Part shown: piece after piece, positions 7,284 through 13,614 of the stretch
Position numbering within the stretch: position 1 is the first letter of the stretch
Layout: the number at the start of each line of letters is the position of its first letter
Source of the DNA: Candidatus Pelethomonas intestinigallinarum
Lineage (GTDB): Bacteria > Bacillota > Clostridia > Oscillospirales > Oscillospiraceae
DNA length: 17,330 bases
NCBI GenBank assembly: GCA_018712665.1
Contig: DVGP01000050.1
Span: 1-17,330 of the forward strand
Direction of reading: 5' to 3'
Notes under the pieces: model-generated
The model's input: the letters and a program-made list of their open reading frames with translations, nothing else
Database searches by the model: none
What the model was told of the DNA's origin: nothing
Position numbers and translations under genes: made by a program

Positions 7284-7311
7284 ATGATACCACAAATTTT
7301 AGCACTTGCAA
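7284..7311 (-). promoter_or_regulatory. Promoter of hsp20, overlapped by CIRCE
   Basis: On the minus strand TTGCAA (7311-7306) and TATCAT (7289-7284) are separated by 16 bp. The -35 box and most of the spacer lie inside the CIRCE operator, so bound HrcA would block RNA polymerase. The predicted start near 7277 gives a leader of about 80 nt. Confidence 0.7.
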
Positions 7312-7325
7312 GAGGAGAGTGCTAA
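7299..7325. promoter_or_regulatory. CIRCE operator (HrcA binding site)
   Basis: TTAGCACTT, nine bases, GAGTGCTAA: this matches the CIRCE consensus TTAGCACTC-N9-GAGTGCTAA at 17 of 18 positions. The flanks extend the palindrome to a perfect 12-bp arm (7295-7306 with 7318-7329). CIRCE is the target of the heat-shock repressor HrcA, and is classically placed before groESL and dnaK; here it controls hsp20. Confidence 0.95.
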
Positions 7326-7418
7326 AATTCACAGAAGAACAACAGATCGTTCACAAAATATATGATTTCTGGCCTGAGCGGTCCCAGGGAGGTGAATGAT
7401 TCGAGGCCTGCCGGGGAT

Positions 7419-7955
7419 TTATCGAAAGAAGATCAGCCCCAGAGCCGCGCTCAGCAGGATCACCTTGGGCACGCTGAGCTTCCACTTCAGCAGAAGAAGC
7501 AGGTCGATCAGGCCGATCAGGATTGCGGGAGGGCTGACGGCGGAATCCACCACGTAGTTGGTCTGACAGAAGGAGGCGATGACGCCCAGCAGAAGCCCGA
7601 CGCAGACCGGGCGTACCCCCGTCAGCACCTGATTCATCCGATGGCTGTTCTGAAATCTCTGAAAAAAGACAGCCGCCAGAGCCGTCAGGGTAAACGTGGG
7701 CGTCAAGACGCCCAGATTCGCCGCGACGGCCCCTGGGATTCCCGCCGCGTGGATCCCCGCGAAGGTGGCGCAGTTCAGGCCTAGGGGCCCCGGCGTCATC
7801 TCCGCGATGGCGACGATGTCGGAGACCTCGCTCAGGCTCATCCACCCGTTGGACACGACCTCGTGGGAGATCAGGGGGATCATGGACAGGCCGCCGAAGC
7901 TGGTAAAGCCGATCTTGACAAAGCTCCAAAACAGCTTAAGAAGGGTCAGAATCAC
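7419..7955 (-). CDS. chrA: Chromate transporter (CHR family), second half of a pair
   Basis: A short CHR-domain membrane protein of 178 residues from GTG 7955. The CHR signature is clear: FVKIGFTSFGGLSMIPLI near the N-terminus, then AEMTPGPLGLNCATFAG, with about five to six helices. Short CHR proteins act as pairs of opposite topology, proposed to form a heterodimeric anion carrier for chromate or sulfate-like anions. I prefer GTG 7955 because an AAGGGGG ribosome site lies 10 nt before it and the start then fits the family; in-frame ATGs at 7979 and 7988 have no Shine-Dalgarno. It overlaps the upstream partner by 20 bp. No convincing terminator follows before the hsp20 operator region. The physiological substrate is uncertain. 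Confidence 0.88.
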   Translation of the reverse strand: MILTLLKLFWSFVKIGFTSFGGLSMIPLISHEVVSNGWMSLSEVSDIVAIAEMTPGPLGLNCATFAGIHAAGIPGAVAANLGVLTPTFTLTALAAVFFQRFQNSHRMNQVLTGVRPVCVGLLLGVIASFCQTNYVVDSAVSPPAILIGLIDLLLLLKWKLSVPKVILLSAALGLIFFR

Positions 7956-8514
7956 GGCGGTCCGTCCCCCTTCTCTCATAGTATTCACAGATCAGAATGC
8001 CGCTGATAACGCCGATCACCACAAGTGTCACACAGCTCACATTGAAAAACAGGTAGAGGCCGAAGGCGGCCGCCGCGAGGATCACACAGGTAGGAAAGCG
8101 GAAGGCCCCCTTGACCAGATTGACGGCCGCGCTGGCGATGATCGGCACAATGGCGGCGCGCACGCCGGTCATGGCTCTCATGACCCACAGGTTCTCCCTG
8201 AAGATAGTATAGCAGTATGTGATGACCGACAGCACGACCATCGGAGGGATCACCATGGCAATCACACAGGCGGCCGCGCAGGCCAAGCCCCCCACACGGT
8301 AGCCGTACAGAAAGGCCACGTTGCCGATCATCGTCCCGGGCAGGCTCCGCCCGACGCTGGTGATGTCCAGCAGCTCCTGGCTGGTGATCGTTTTTTCCCT
8401 TTCCACATACAGCTTCTGCATCTGCGCCACAATGCTCCAGCCGCCGCCAAAGGTAAAGCAGCCAAACAGAAAGAACTGCCGGAAAAGTGTGAGCGCCTGT
8501 TTCCAGTTCTTCAA
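7936..8514 (-). CDS. chrA: Chromate transporter (CHR family), first half of a pair
   Basis: A 192-residue CHR-domain membrane protein. The signature FFLFGCFTFGGGWSIVAQMQ is followed by SVGRSLPGTMIGNVAFLYGYRVGG, the family's PGP-like loop (here PGT), and about six helices. The start codon is TTG at 8514. AAGGGGG lies 8 nt upstream, and the nearby ATG at 8521 opens a different frame without family similarity. It is the first gene of a two-gene operon with translational coupling to the second CHR protein. An inverted repeat ATTCAG/CTGAAT (8534-8551) lies just upstream and may be an operator, but no clear promoter boxes accompany it. Confidence 0.88.
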   Translation of the reverse strand: MKNWKQALTLFRQFFLFGCFTFGGGWSIVAQMQKLYVEREKTITSQELLDITSVGRSLPGTMIGNVAFLYGYRVGGLACAAACVIAMVIPPMVVLSVITYCYTIFRENLWVMRAMTGVRAAIVPIIASAAVNLVKGAFRFPTCVILAAAAFGLYLFFNVSCVTLVVIGVISGILICEYYERRGTDRRDSDPS

Positions 8515-8550
8515 GTCCCATTCCCCCTTGCCTGATTCAGCGATGTCTGA

Positions 8551-8597
8551 ATAAAAGAACAGCCGCGGAGCCTTACAGCCAAAGGCCCCGCGGCTGT
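8551..8597 (-). terminator. Intrinsic terminator of the 262-aa membrane-protein gene
   Basis: On the minus strand ACAGCCGCGG (8597-8588) pairs with CCGCGGCTGT (8568-8559), with a further GCCTT/AAGGC stem inside. TCTTTTAT follows. It lies about 45 bp after the stop codon at 8642 and shields the chrA pair from read-through. Confidence 0.8.
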
Positions 8598-8641
8598 TTT
8601 GCCACTCCTTTTTTCAGCCCGTACGGGATGAAGCCCGAGGG

Positions 8642-9430
8642 TTATGCCTCGCTTTCCGCTTCCCCCAGCGCATTCTCCTCCTCCGCTTCCGGCAGGTCCC
8701 AGGCCCGCTGGAGGAGGCGAAACACAGTGAGAAGCGCGGCGCAGCCGCCGAAGAGCAGGACCACGGCCCGCCCGCCGTCAGCCATAGCGGCCAGACACAG
8801 CATCACGGCGAGATCCGCCAGAACCGTGAAGGTCCGGGGGCGGCTCTCCCGCCGGAGGAAGCCCGCCAGCTGGGAGAAGGCATAGGCCGCTATGGCGGCG
8901 GCCAGGATCTGAAGGTAGTACCGCGGCAGCACCGGGTCATTCGCCGCCGGCAGATACACGGTCAGCACCAGGAACACCCCGAAAAACATGGCGGGCAGCA
9001 CGGGGGCTACGCCGGGGACTTCCCCGGCCCGGAACCGCTTCGTTAGGACCAGAAGCCCCCCGGCGGAGGCCAGGGCCAGGAGCCCTGTGACGATGGCGGC
9101 GACGCCGCCGCTTGTGAAGCCGTCCAGAGCCAGTAGGCATCCGCCGGCGGCCAGCAGCATACAGCCCACTGCCAGGACGGTGAGGGAGCGCCGGCCCGGG
9201 AGAGAGAAGTGGCTGGTGAAGGAGACCCGCTCCCGGCTCTGCCTCCGGACCAGGATCAGCTCCAGGACAGCCAGGAGGACCAGGGCCGCCGCCAGCGCCG
9301 TCCCCGCCGCCGAGGGCAGGGCCAGACCGGTTTCCGGGTCAAAGCCTGTGCGGTTCTGGACCAGCCGCAGGCAGAAGAGGACGGCTCCAGCCCCCCAGAG
9401 GCGGGCTAAGGTATAGTAAGCGGTTTTCAT
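8642..9430 (-). CDS. Uncharacterised polytopic membrane protein, 262 aa
   Basis: I do not recognise a family. The protein has about seven to eight hydrophobic helices (near residues 10-24, 38-60, 80-101, 105-127, 140-160, 168-192, 203-220 and 222-240), short Arg-rich loops (RRQSRERVSF; RRESRPRTF), and an acidic tail (PEAEEENALGEAESEA). No signal peptide or catalytic motif is visible. ATG 9430 follows GGAGTTAAAGA and a good promoter at 9499-9527. Its divergent placement opposite spoIID suggests a possible link to sporulation, but this is weak evidence. The gene ends in its own terminator, so it is a single-gene unit. Confidence 0.8.
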   Translation of the reverse strand: MKTAYYTLARLWGAGAVLFCLRLVQNRTGFDPETGLALPSAAGTALAAALVLLAVLELILVRRQSRERVSFTSHFSLPGRRSLTVLAVGCMLLAAGGCLLALDGFTSGGVAAIVTGLLALASAGGLLVLTKRFRAGEVPGVAPVLPAMFFGVFLVLTVYLPAANDPVLPRYYLQILAAAIAAYAFSQLAGFLRRESRPRTFTVLADLAVMLCLAAMADGGRAVVLLFGGCAALLTVFRLLQRAWDLPEAEEENALGEAESEA

Positions 9431-9490
9431 TCTTTAACTCCAACTCCATTTCCCGGGAGGGTCCCCGGACGCGCGGCGCGCTCGTAATCA

Positions 9491-9514
9491 TGAGATGTAG
9501 TATAGCACGTCTCA
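9491..9514. repeat. Inverted repeat over the -10 box, possible operator
   Basis: TGAGATGT (9491-9498) and ACGTCTCA (9507-9514) pair at 7 of 8 positions around an 8-bp centre. The centre holds most of the TATACT box of the minus-strand promoter. A dimeric repressor bound here would cover that box. No cognate regulator gene is in the window. Confidence 0.35.
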
Positions 9515-9527
9515 CATCATTTGTCAT
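9499..9527 (-). promoter_or_regulatory. Sigma-A type promoter of the 262-aa membrane-protein gene
   Basis: On the minus strand ATGACA (9527-9522, five of six matches to TTGACA) and TATACT (9504-9499) are separated by 17 bp. The predicted start near 9492 gives a leader of about 60 nt before ATG 9430. Confidence 0.7.
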
Positions 9528-9555
9528 CATGTTTTGGACAAGCGGTGCATAGACT
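9527..9555 (+). promoter_or_regulatory. Candidate sigma-E promoter of spoIID
   Basis: TCATGTT (9527-9533; six of seven matches to the sigma-E -35 pattern KMATATW), a 14-bp spacer, then CATAGACT (9548-9555; one mismatch to CATACACT). spoIID is a sigma-E gene in B. subtilis, which supports the call. The leader would be short, about 18 nt, placing the ribosome site near the RNA start. Confidence 0.4.
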
Positions 9556-9578
9556 GGCGGGGAGAGGAGTGGTGCGCG

Positions 9579-10595
9579 GTGGGAAAGCACATTGGCATAT
9601 CCCTGGTTTTGATTTTTTTGCTCTTTTTCCTCCCCTGGCTGTGGGGGGAGCCGTCGAAAATTCCTGAGACGACGGAGGCGGAGTCCGGGGAGCCGGAACG
9701 TGAGGAGGAGCCGGACTATACCGCCGCCGGAGCGGTGGACAGCAGCCTGATCCTCCATGTGCTGGTGGACGGCCAGGTTCAGGAGATGGACATGGGGACG
9801 TATCTCATGGGAGTGGTCCGGGCGGAGATGCCCGCCTCTTTCGCCCAGGAGGCGCTGAAGGCCCAGGCGGTTGCCGCCCGAACCTATACCATCCGGAAGA
9901 TGGAAAACGGCGGCAGCGCCAACCACCCGGAGGCCGACGCCTGCGACGACATCACCTGCTGCCAGGCATACCTCAGCCAGACGGAGGCGGCGGCCAACTG
10001 GGGGGACCAGGCGGCGGTCTACGAGGAAAAGATCCGTACCGCCGTGGCGGAAACCGACGGACAGTGCGTGCTCTATGAGGGAAGTCCCGCCCTGACGGTG
10101 TTCCACTCCTCCTCGGCGGGGATGACCCAGGACTCCGCCGACGTGTGGAGCGAGAGCCTGCCCTACCTGCAGAGCGTCCAGTCCCCGGAGAACGAGGACA
10201 CAGTGCCGAACTACCGCTCCACAGCGACCTTCACCGCCGGGGAGCTCCAGGCCCTGCTCCAGGCCGCCCTGCCGGAAGCGGATCTGACCGGCAGTCCCTC
10301 CAACTGGTTCACCAATATGCGCCAGAGGGAAAACGGCGCCGTCACCAGCCTGACCGTAGGGGGCGTGGAGGTGGGCGGCAACCAGCTGCGGACCATCCTG
10401 GGCCTGCGCAGCGCCTGCTTCACCATCTCCTTTGAGGACGACACCGTCACCTTCTCCGTCACCGGCTACGGCCACGGGGTGGGCATGAGCCAGTACGGGG
10501 CCAACGTCCTGGCCGCCGACGGTATGACCTATGAGGAGATCCTGACCTGGTACTACACCGGCACCACCGTGGAGACCTATGTCTGCCAGCGGTGA
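9579..10595 (+). CDS. spoIID: Stage II sporulation protein D (SpoIID), peptidoglycan lytic transglycosylase
   Basis: SpoIID is the mother-cell glycan-cleaving enzyme of the SpoIIDMP complex that thins septal peptidoglycan and drives engulfment of the forespore. The 338-residue length matches the family. After a short cytoplasmic start a single membrane anchor (ISLVLIFLLFFLPWLW) and an acidic linker lead to the SpoIID domain. It shows the catalytic-type Glu in VVRAEMPASF (Glu83), KAQAVAARTYT, a His/Cys-rich segment (CDDITCCQAYL) as in zinc-bearing SpoIID proteins, and the terminal signature GYGHGVGMSQYGA (from residue 296). GTG 9579 is chosen because GAGGAG lies 9 nt before it; a TTG at 9534 gives a 15-residue longer form. 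The spoIIM and spoIIP partners are not in the window. A SpoIID-like amidase enhancer (LytB) is a less likely alternative. Confidence 0.92.
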   Translation: MGKHIGISLVLIFLLFFLPWLWGEPSKIPETTEAESGEPEREEEPDYTAAGAVDSSLILHVLVDGQVQEMDMGTYLMGVVRAEMPASFAQEALKAQAVAARTYTIRKMENGGSANHPEADACDDITCCQAYLSQTEAAANWGDQAAVYEEKIRTAVAETDGQCVLYEGSPALTVFHSSSAGMTQDSADVWSESLPYLQSVQSPENEDTVPNYRSTATFTAGELQALLQAALPEADLTGSPSNWFTNMRQRENGAVTSLTVGGVEVGGNQLRTILGLRSACFTISFEDDTVTFSVTGYGHGVGMSQYGANVLAADGMTYEEILTWYYTGTTVETYVCQR

Positions 10596-10638
10596 GAACG
10601 GGAGGAACGGGGCATACTATCCCCGGGAGGTGAGAGAC

Positions 10639-10854
10639 GTGTCCACGGAGAGAGAGGAGCGCAAGCCCGGCCGGCCCGACGGGGAGGACGATGTGATCAA
10701 CAAGTACGGCACCTATGAGGTCCAGCGGAACAACGGGGAGGAGAACCAGTACCCCATGATCGCCCAGGGCCTGTCCCGGGCCGAGGCCATGCTGCAGCTG
10801 AAGCAGGCGGAGGCCTGGCGGGCCAAAAAGCCCAAGGAGATGAAAAAGCCATAG
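10639..10854 (+). CDS. Small hypothetical protein, 71 aa, downstream of spoIID
   Basis: A 71-residue, highly charged, soluble protein from GTG 10639, set by GGGAGGTGA 5 nt upstream. An in-frame ATG at 10579, overlapping spoIID, has no ribosome site. The first 20 residues are rich in Glu, Arg and Pro and probably disordered. The middle carries a distinctive NKYGTYEVQRNNGEENQYP stretch followed by MIAQGLSRAEAMLQLKQAEA, a likely helix, and a Lys-rich tail. I do not recognise a named family. It lies 43 bp after spoIID on the same strand with no terminator between them, so it may share the spoIID transcript. Confidence 0.65.
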   Translation: MSTEREERKPGRPDGEDDVINKYGTYEVQRNNGEENQYPMIAQGLSRAEAMLQLKQAEAWRAKKPKEMKKP

Positions 10855-10863
10855 CGGCTGGGA

Positions 10864-10896
10864 GGGTCCCGGACCGGCGCGGCCGGTCCGGGACCC
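10864..10896 (+). terminator. Strong GC hairpin after the spoIID unit, without a U tract
   Basis: A perfect 15-bp stem (10864-10878 with 10882-10896) closes a 3-nt loop 10 bp after the 71-aa gene. Only TTCC follows, so it is an imperfect intrinsic terminator. It could instead be an RNA-stabilising 3' end or a pausing structure. A second hairpin, GAGCGGAA/TTCCGCTC, follows at 10919-10937. Confidence 0.5.
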
Positions 10897-10999
10897 TTCC
10901 GCCCTGCCGGGGGACGGACGAGCGGAAGCGTTCCGCTCCCACTCCTCTGGCGCTCCTGTACAGACTCACCCCGATTCCCGGCTCCGGAGCCGCTTTTGG

Positions 11000-11028
11000 T
11001 TGCCATTGGTCCCATCAAGTGGTATACT
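11000..11028 (+). promoter_or_regulatory. Promoter of the uridine phosphorylase gene
   Basis: TTGCCA (11000-11005), a 17-bp spacer, TATACT (11023-11028). A second, extended -10 box TGTTATACT lies 22 bp downstream (11050-11058). There may be two starts, about 45 and 15 nt ahead of ATG 11080. Confidence 0.65.
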
Positions 11029-11079
11029 GTCCTCATACAAAAACCGACATGTTATACTGACGCAATGGAGGGCATGACC

Positions 11080-11850
11080 ATGCAAAATCTGGAGAGACAA
11101 TACCACATCAACTGCGTTCAGGGGGACGTGGGGCGCTACTGCATCCTGCCCGGGGACCCGGGCCGCTGCCAGTCCATTGCCGCCCTCTTCGACGACGCGA
11201 AATTCATCGGCCAGAACCGGGAGTATGTCATCTACACCGGCACCCTTCTGGGGGAGAAGGTCTCCGTGTGCTCCACCGGCATCGGCGGACCCTCTGCCGC
11301 CATCGCCATGGAGGAGCTGCACAACATCGGCGCGGACACCTTCATCCGGGTGGGGACCTGCGGCGGCATCGATCTGAACGTCCAGTCCGGGGACATCGTG
11401 GTGGCCACCGGGGCCATCCGCTTTGAGCACACCAGCCGGGAGTACGCCCCCATCGAGTTCCCCGCCGTGTCCGACTTCGGCGTGGCCGCCGCCCTGGCCC
11501 AGGCCGCCAGGGACATGGGCAAGACCTGTCACATGGGGGTGGTCCAGTGCAAGGACAGCTTTTACGGCCAGCACAGCCCCGGCCGGATGCCGGTGAGCTA
11601 TGAGCTGCTGAACAAGTGGGAGGCCTGGAAGCGGCTGGGGGTGAAGGCCAGCGAGATGGAATCCGCCGCCCTGTTCGTGGTGGCCGCCGCTCTGGGCGTC
11701 CGCTGCGGCAGCTGCTTCCACGTGGTGTGGAACCAGGAGCGGGAGGCCGCCGGCCTGGACCAGAAGATGAGCGAGGACACCTCCGCCGCCGTCCGGGTGG
11801 GCGTGGAGGCGCTGAAGCTGCTGATCCGGCGGGACAGGGCGGAGAAATGA
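11080..11850 (+). CDS. udp: Uridine phosphorylase
   Basis: This 256-residue cytosolic enzyme of the NP-I nucleoside phosphorylase family splits uridine with phosphate to uracil and ribose-1-phosphate for pyrimidine salvage. Motifs are the phosphate-binding GDPGR (residues 25-29), the STGIGGPSAAI loop, IRVGTCGGI (89-97) with the second phosphate-binding Arg, a substrate-pocket segment FYGQHSPGRM, and the ribose-binding EMES (192-195). Length matches E. coli Udp (253 aa). I start at ATG 11080 because GGAGGG lies 8 nt before it; ATG 11074 is only two bases from that site. Together with tdk in the same window it points to pyrimidine nucleoside salvage, but the two are not in one operon. A purine nucleoside phosphorylase is less likely given the pocket residues. 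Confidence 0.93.
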   Translation: MQNLERQYHINCVQGDVGRYCILPGDPGRCQSIAALFDDAKFIGQNREYVIYTGTLLGEKVSVCSTGIGGPSAAIAMEELHNIGADTFIRVGTCGGIDLNVQSGDIVVATGAIRFEHTSREYAPIEFPAVSDFGVAAALAQAARDMGKTCHMGVVQCKDSFYGQHSPGRMPVSYELLNKWEAWKRLGVKASEMESAALFVVAAALGVRCGSCFHVVWNQEREAAGLDQKMSEDTSAAVRVGVEALKLLIRRDRAEK

Positions 11851-12004
11851 TCGTCCCCGGGCACCGCCGGGACCTTGGCGCGGCGGCGTTGTTCCGCCCG
11901 CAAAAATGAAACGGGAGGGGCTCTGTGGGAGCGCCGCTTGTCTGTGCTTGCGGGAGGAAAGCTGAAAAAACGGGGCGGATTCCCCGAAAAAGGTAAAATT
12001 CCCC

Positions 12005-12034
12005 TTGACAGGAGCGGCACTGACCCAGTATGAT
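12005..12034 (+). promoter_or_regulatory. Strong promoter of the oadB leader
   Basis: A perfect TTGACA -35 (12005-12010), an 18-bp spacer and TATGAT (12029-12034). The predicted RNA start is near 12041, just ahead of the structured leader. In the preceding stretch (11851-12004) I see no gene and no good terminator for udp. Confidence 0.8.
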
Positions 12035-12040
12035 AAGCTG

Positions 12041-12171
12041 TGTGCGAAAGGGAGTAGTCGGCGCCTTTTTGGGTGCGGCATTGAGCGACAATCCGGCCCG
12101 GTGGGCCCGCTCCTGCCTGAAATGACAAGACTTTTACGGTGCGCCGCCCCATGCGCCGTAAAAGTCTTTTT
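12041..12171 (+). promoter_or_regulatory. Riboswitch-like leader of oadB, yybP-ykoY (Mn2+) type candidate
   Basis: The RNA carries AAAGGGAGUAG at 12047-12057 and AAGACUUUU near 12127-12135. These match the 5' and 3' ends of the yybP-ykoY aptamer (AAAGGGGAGUAG ... AGACCUUU) with one G-C pair of the closing stem lost on both sides. Between them are two arms. The first is a bulged hairpin with a U-rich loop (12057-12080). The second is a layered hairpin, GGCA/UGCC, GAGCG/CGCUC and GGCCC/GGGCC, whose bulge reads CGACAAUCC, similar to CGUCAA in the known second arm. The 3' strand of the closing stem is also the left arm of the terminator at 12129-12171, the usual on/off arrangement: ligand-stabilised closing stem would prevent termination. 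The match is by eye; a Na+-sensing class is the main alternative given the gene controlled. Confidence 0.6.
12129..12171 (+). terminator. Intrinsic terminator inside the oadB leader
   Basis: GACTTTTACG (12129-12138) pairs with CGTAAAAGTC (12157-12166), extended by GCGC/GCGC across a 2-nt bulge, and five T follow. It lies between promoter and gene, so it must be conditional for oadB to be expressed. A further GCCGGCG/CGCCGGC hairpin (12196-12214) sits just before the ribosome site. Confidence 0.88.
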
Positions 12172-12236
12172 ATTTCCCCTCTCTCCCTCAAATCGGCCGG
12201 CGAGGCACGCCGGCTTGTTTAAGGAGGTTTTTCCCC

Positions 12237-13343
12237 ATGCAGCTATTCACCGATCTGTTTTCCAATGTGCTCAACTTCACCTGGCAGGAAGGGGTCATGA
12301 TCCTGGTCGGGTGCGTGCTGATCTACCTGGCCATCAAGCGGGAGATGGAGCCCACCCTGCTGCTGCCCATGGGCTTCGGCGCCATTCTGGTGAACCTGCC
12401 CTTTGCCAGCGTGGAGGCCATCGAGACCCTGTTCAACGCGGGTATCGCCAGCGAGCTGTTCCCCCTGCTGCTGTTCATCGGCATCGGCGCCATGATCGAC
12501 TTCGGCCCCCTGCTGTCGAACCCGAAGATGTTCCTCTTCGGCGCGGCGGCCCAGTTCGGCATCTTCTTCACCCTGGTGGTGGCGGTCATCCTGGGCTTTG
12601 ATCTGAAGGACGCCGCCTCCACGGCCATCATCGCCGCCGCCGACGGCCCCACCAGCATCTACGTGGCCAACTATTTCCAGAGCACCTATCAGGGCGCCAT
12701 CATGGTGGCCGCTTACTCCTACATGGCCCTGGTGCCCATCATCCAGCCCCCCATCATCAAGGCCATCACCACCAAGAAAGAGCGCCTGATCCGCATGGAG
12801 TACTCCCCCAGCAACGTCTCCAAGACCACCCGCATCCTCTTCCCCATCTTCGTGACCATCATCGCCGGCACCGTGGCCCCCAAGAGCGCGGAGCTCATCG
12901 GCTTTTTGATGTTCGGCAACCTGATCCGCGAGTGCGGCGTGCTGGACAGCCTGAGCCAGACGGCCCAGAACGCCCTGGCCAACCTGGTGACCCTGCTGCT
13001 GGGCATCTCCGTGGCCTTCCGGATGCAGGCCAACGACTTCCTCACCTGGCAGACCCTGCTCATCCTGGCCCTGGGCCTGGTGGGCTTCGTGTTCGACACC
13101 GTGGGCGGCGTGTTCTTCGCCAAGTTCCTGAACCTGTTCAGCAAGAAGAAGATCAACCCCATGATCGGCGCGGCGGGCATCTCCGCCTTCCCCATGGCTT
13201 CCCGCATGGTCCACAAGATGGGCCGGGACGAGGACCCCTACAACTTCCTGCTGATGCACGCCGCCGGCGCCAACGTCAGCGGCCAGATCGCCTCCGTTAT
13301 CGCCGGCGGTCTCATCATTACCCTTGTGGAAAACCTGCTGTGA
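12237..13343 (+). CDS. oadB: Na+-translocating decarboxylase, beta subunit (OadB/GcdB/MmdB family)
   Basis: This 368-residue polytopic membrane protein belongs to the beta subunits of biotin-dependent Na+ pumps (oxaloacetate, methylmalonyl-CoA or glutaconyl-CoA decarboxylase). These subunits couple decarboxylation of carboxybiotin to Na+ export. The conserved ion-path segments are present: AADGPTSIYVANYF with the key Asp136, GNLIRECGVLDSLSQTA, GAAGISAFPMASRM, and HAAGANVSGQIAS with Asn346 and Ser348. ATG 12237 follows AAGGAGG by 9 nt. It is followed 18 bp later by a small gamma-like subunit. No alpha (carboxyltransferase) or biotin-carrier gene is in the window, so the substrate acid cannot be told. 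Expression is expected to depend on the leader RNA upstream. Confidence 0.93.
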   Translation: MQLFTDLFSNVLNFTWQEGVMILVGCVLIYLAIKREMEPTLLLPMGFGAILVNLPFASVEAIETLFNAGIASELFPLLLFIGIGAMIDFGPLLSNPKMFLFGAAAQFGIFFTLVVAVILGFDLKDAASTAIIAAADGPTSIYVANYFQSTYQGAIMVAAYSYMALVPIIQPPIIKAITTKKERLIRMEYSPSNVSKTTRILFPIFVTIIAGTVAPKSAELIGFLMFGNLIRECGVLDSLSQTAQNALANLVTLLLGISVAFRMQANDFLTWQTLLILALGLVGFVFDTVGGVFFAKFLNLFSKKKINPMIGAAGISAFPMASRMVHKMGRDEDPYNFLLMHAAGANVSGQIASVIAGGLIITLVENLL

Positions 13344-13361
13344 TGTAAGGAGGAACATAAG

Positions 13362-13520
13362 ATGAGTGTTGATTGGAATCTGGTTATGGCCTGCCTGGGC
13401 ATCATGGTCAAGGGCATGATCGGCATCTTCATCGTGATCCTGGTGATCTGGGCCCTGGTGGCTCTGCTCAACCGCTTCACCGGCGAGAAGAAGCCCAAGG
13501 AGGACAAGAAGGCGCAGTAA
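13362..13520 (+). CDS. OadG-related small membrane subunit, 52 aa
   Basis: A 52-residue protein (MSVDWNLVMACLGIMVKGMI...) with one long hydrophobic helix (residues 8-36) and a Lys-rich cytoplasmic tail (GEKKPKEDKKAQ). This is the layout of gamma (OadG-like) subunits, which anchor and assemble decarboxylase Na+ pumps. It lacks the extended tail of classical OadG, so it fits the short OadG-related type. AAGGAGG lies 8 nt before ATG 13362, and the gene starts 18 bp after oadB, so the two are co-transcribed and end at the terminator at 13544. The assignment rests on size, topology and position rather than on a strong motif. Confidence 0.8.
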   Translation: MSVDWNLVMACLGIMVKGMIGIFIVILVIWALVALLNRFTGEKKPKEDKKAQ

Positions 13521-13543
13521 CGCCTCCTCCACGAGAAGAAATG

Positions 13544-13576
13544 AGCCCCCGGCGTCTTTGGACGCCGGGGGCTTTC
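13544..13576 (+). terminator. Intrinsic terminator of the oadB-oadG-like operon
   Basis: A perfect 13-bp stem (13544-13556 with 13561-13573) with loop TTTG. Two further T follow the final T of the stem, then CTG, so the U tract is short but the stem is very stable. It lies 23 bp after the small subunit gene. Confidence 0.8.
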
Positions 13577-13614
13577 TGCGTTATGCTTTCAAGATGTGGT
13601 TATTGGTGACCGGC

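Noticed and set aside
11965..11986. Hairpin CGGGG/CCCCG followed by T6 on the minus strand
   Set aside because: It resembles a weak terminator but no minus-strand gene lies to its right, and the 5-bp stem is short.
12243..13532. 429-codon minus-strand frame opposite oadB
   Set aside because: His/Asp/Gln-rich antisense shadow of a membrane-protein gene, with no supporting signals.
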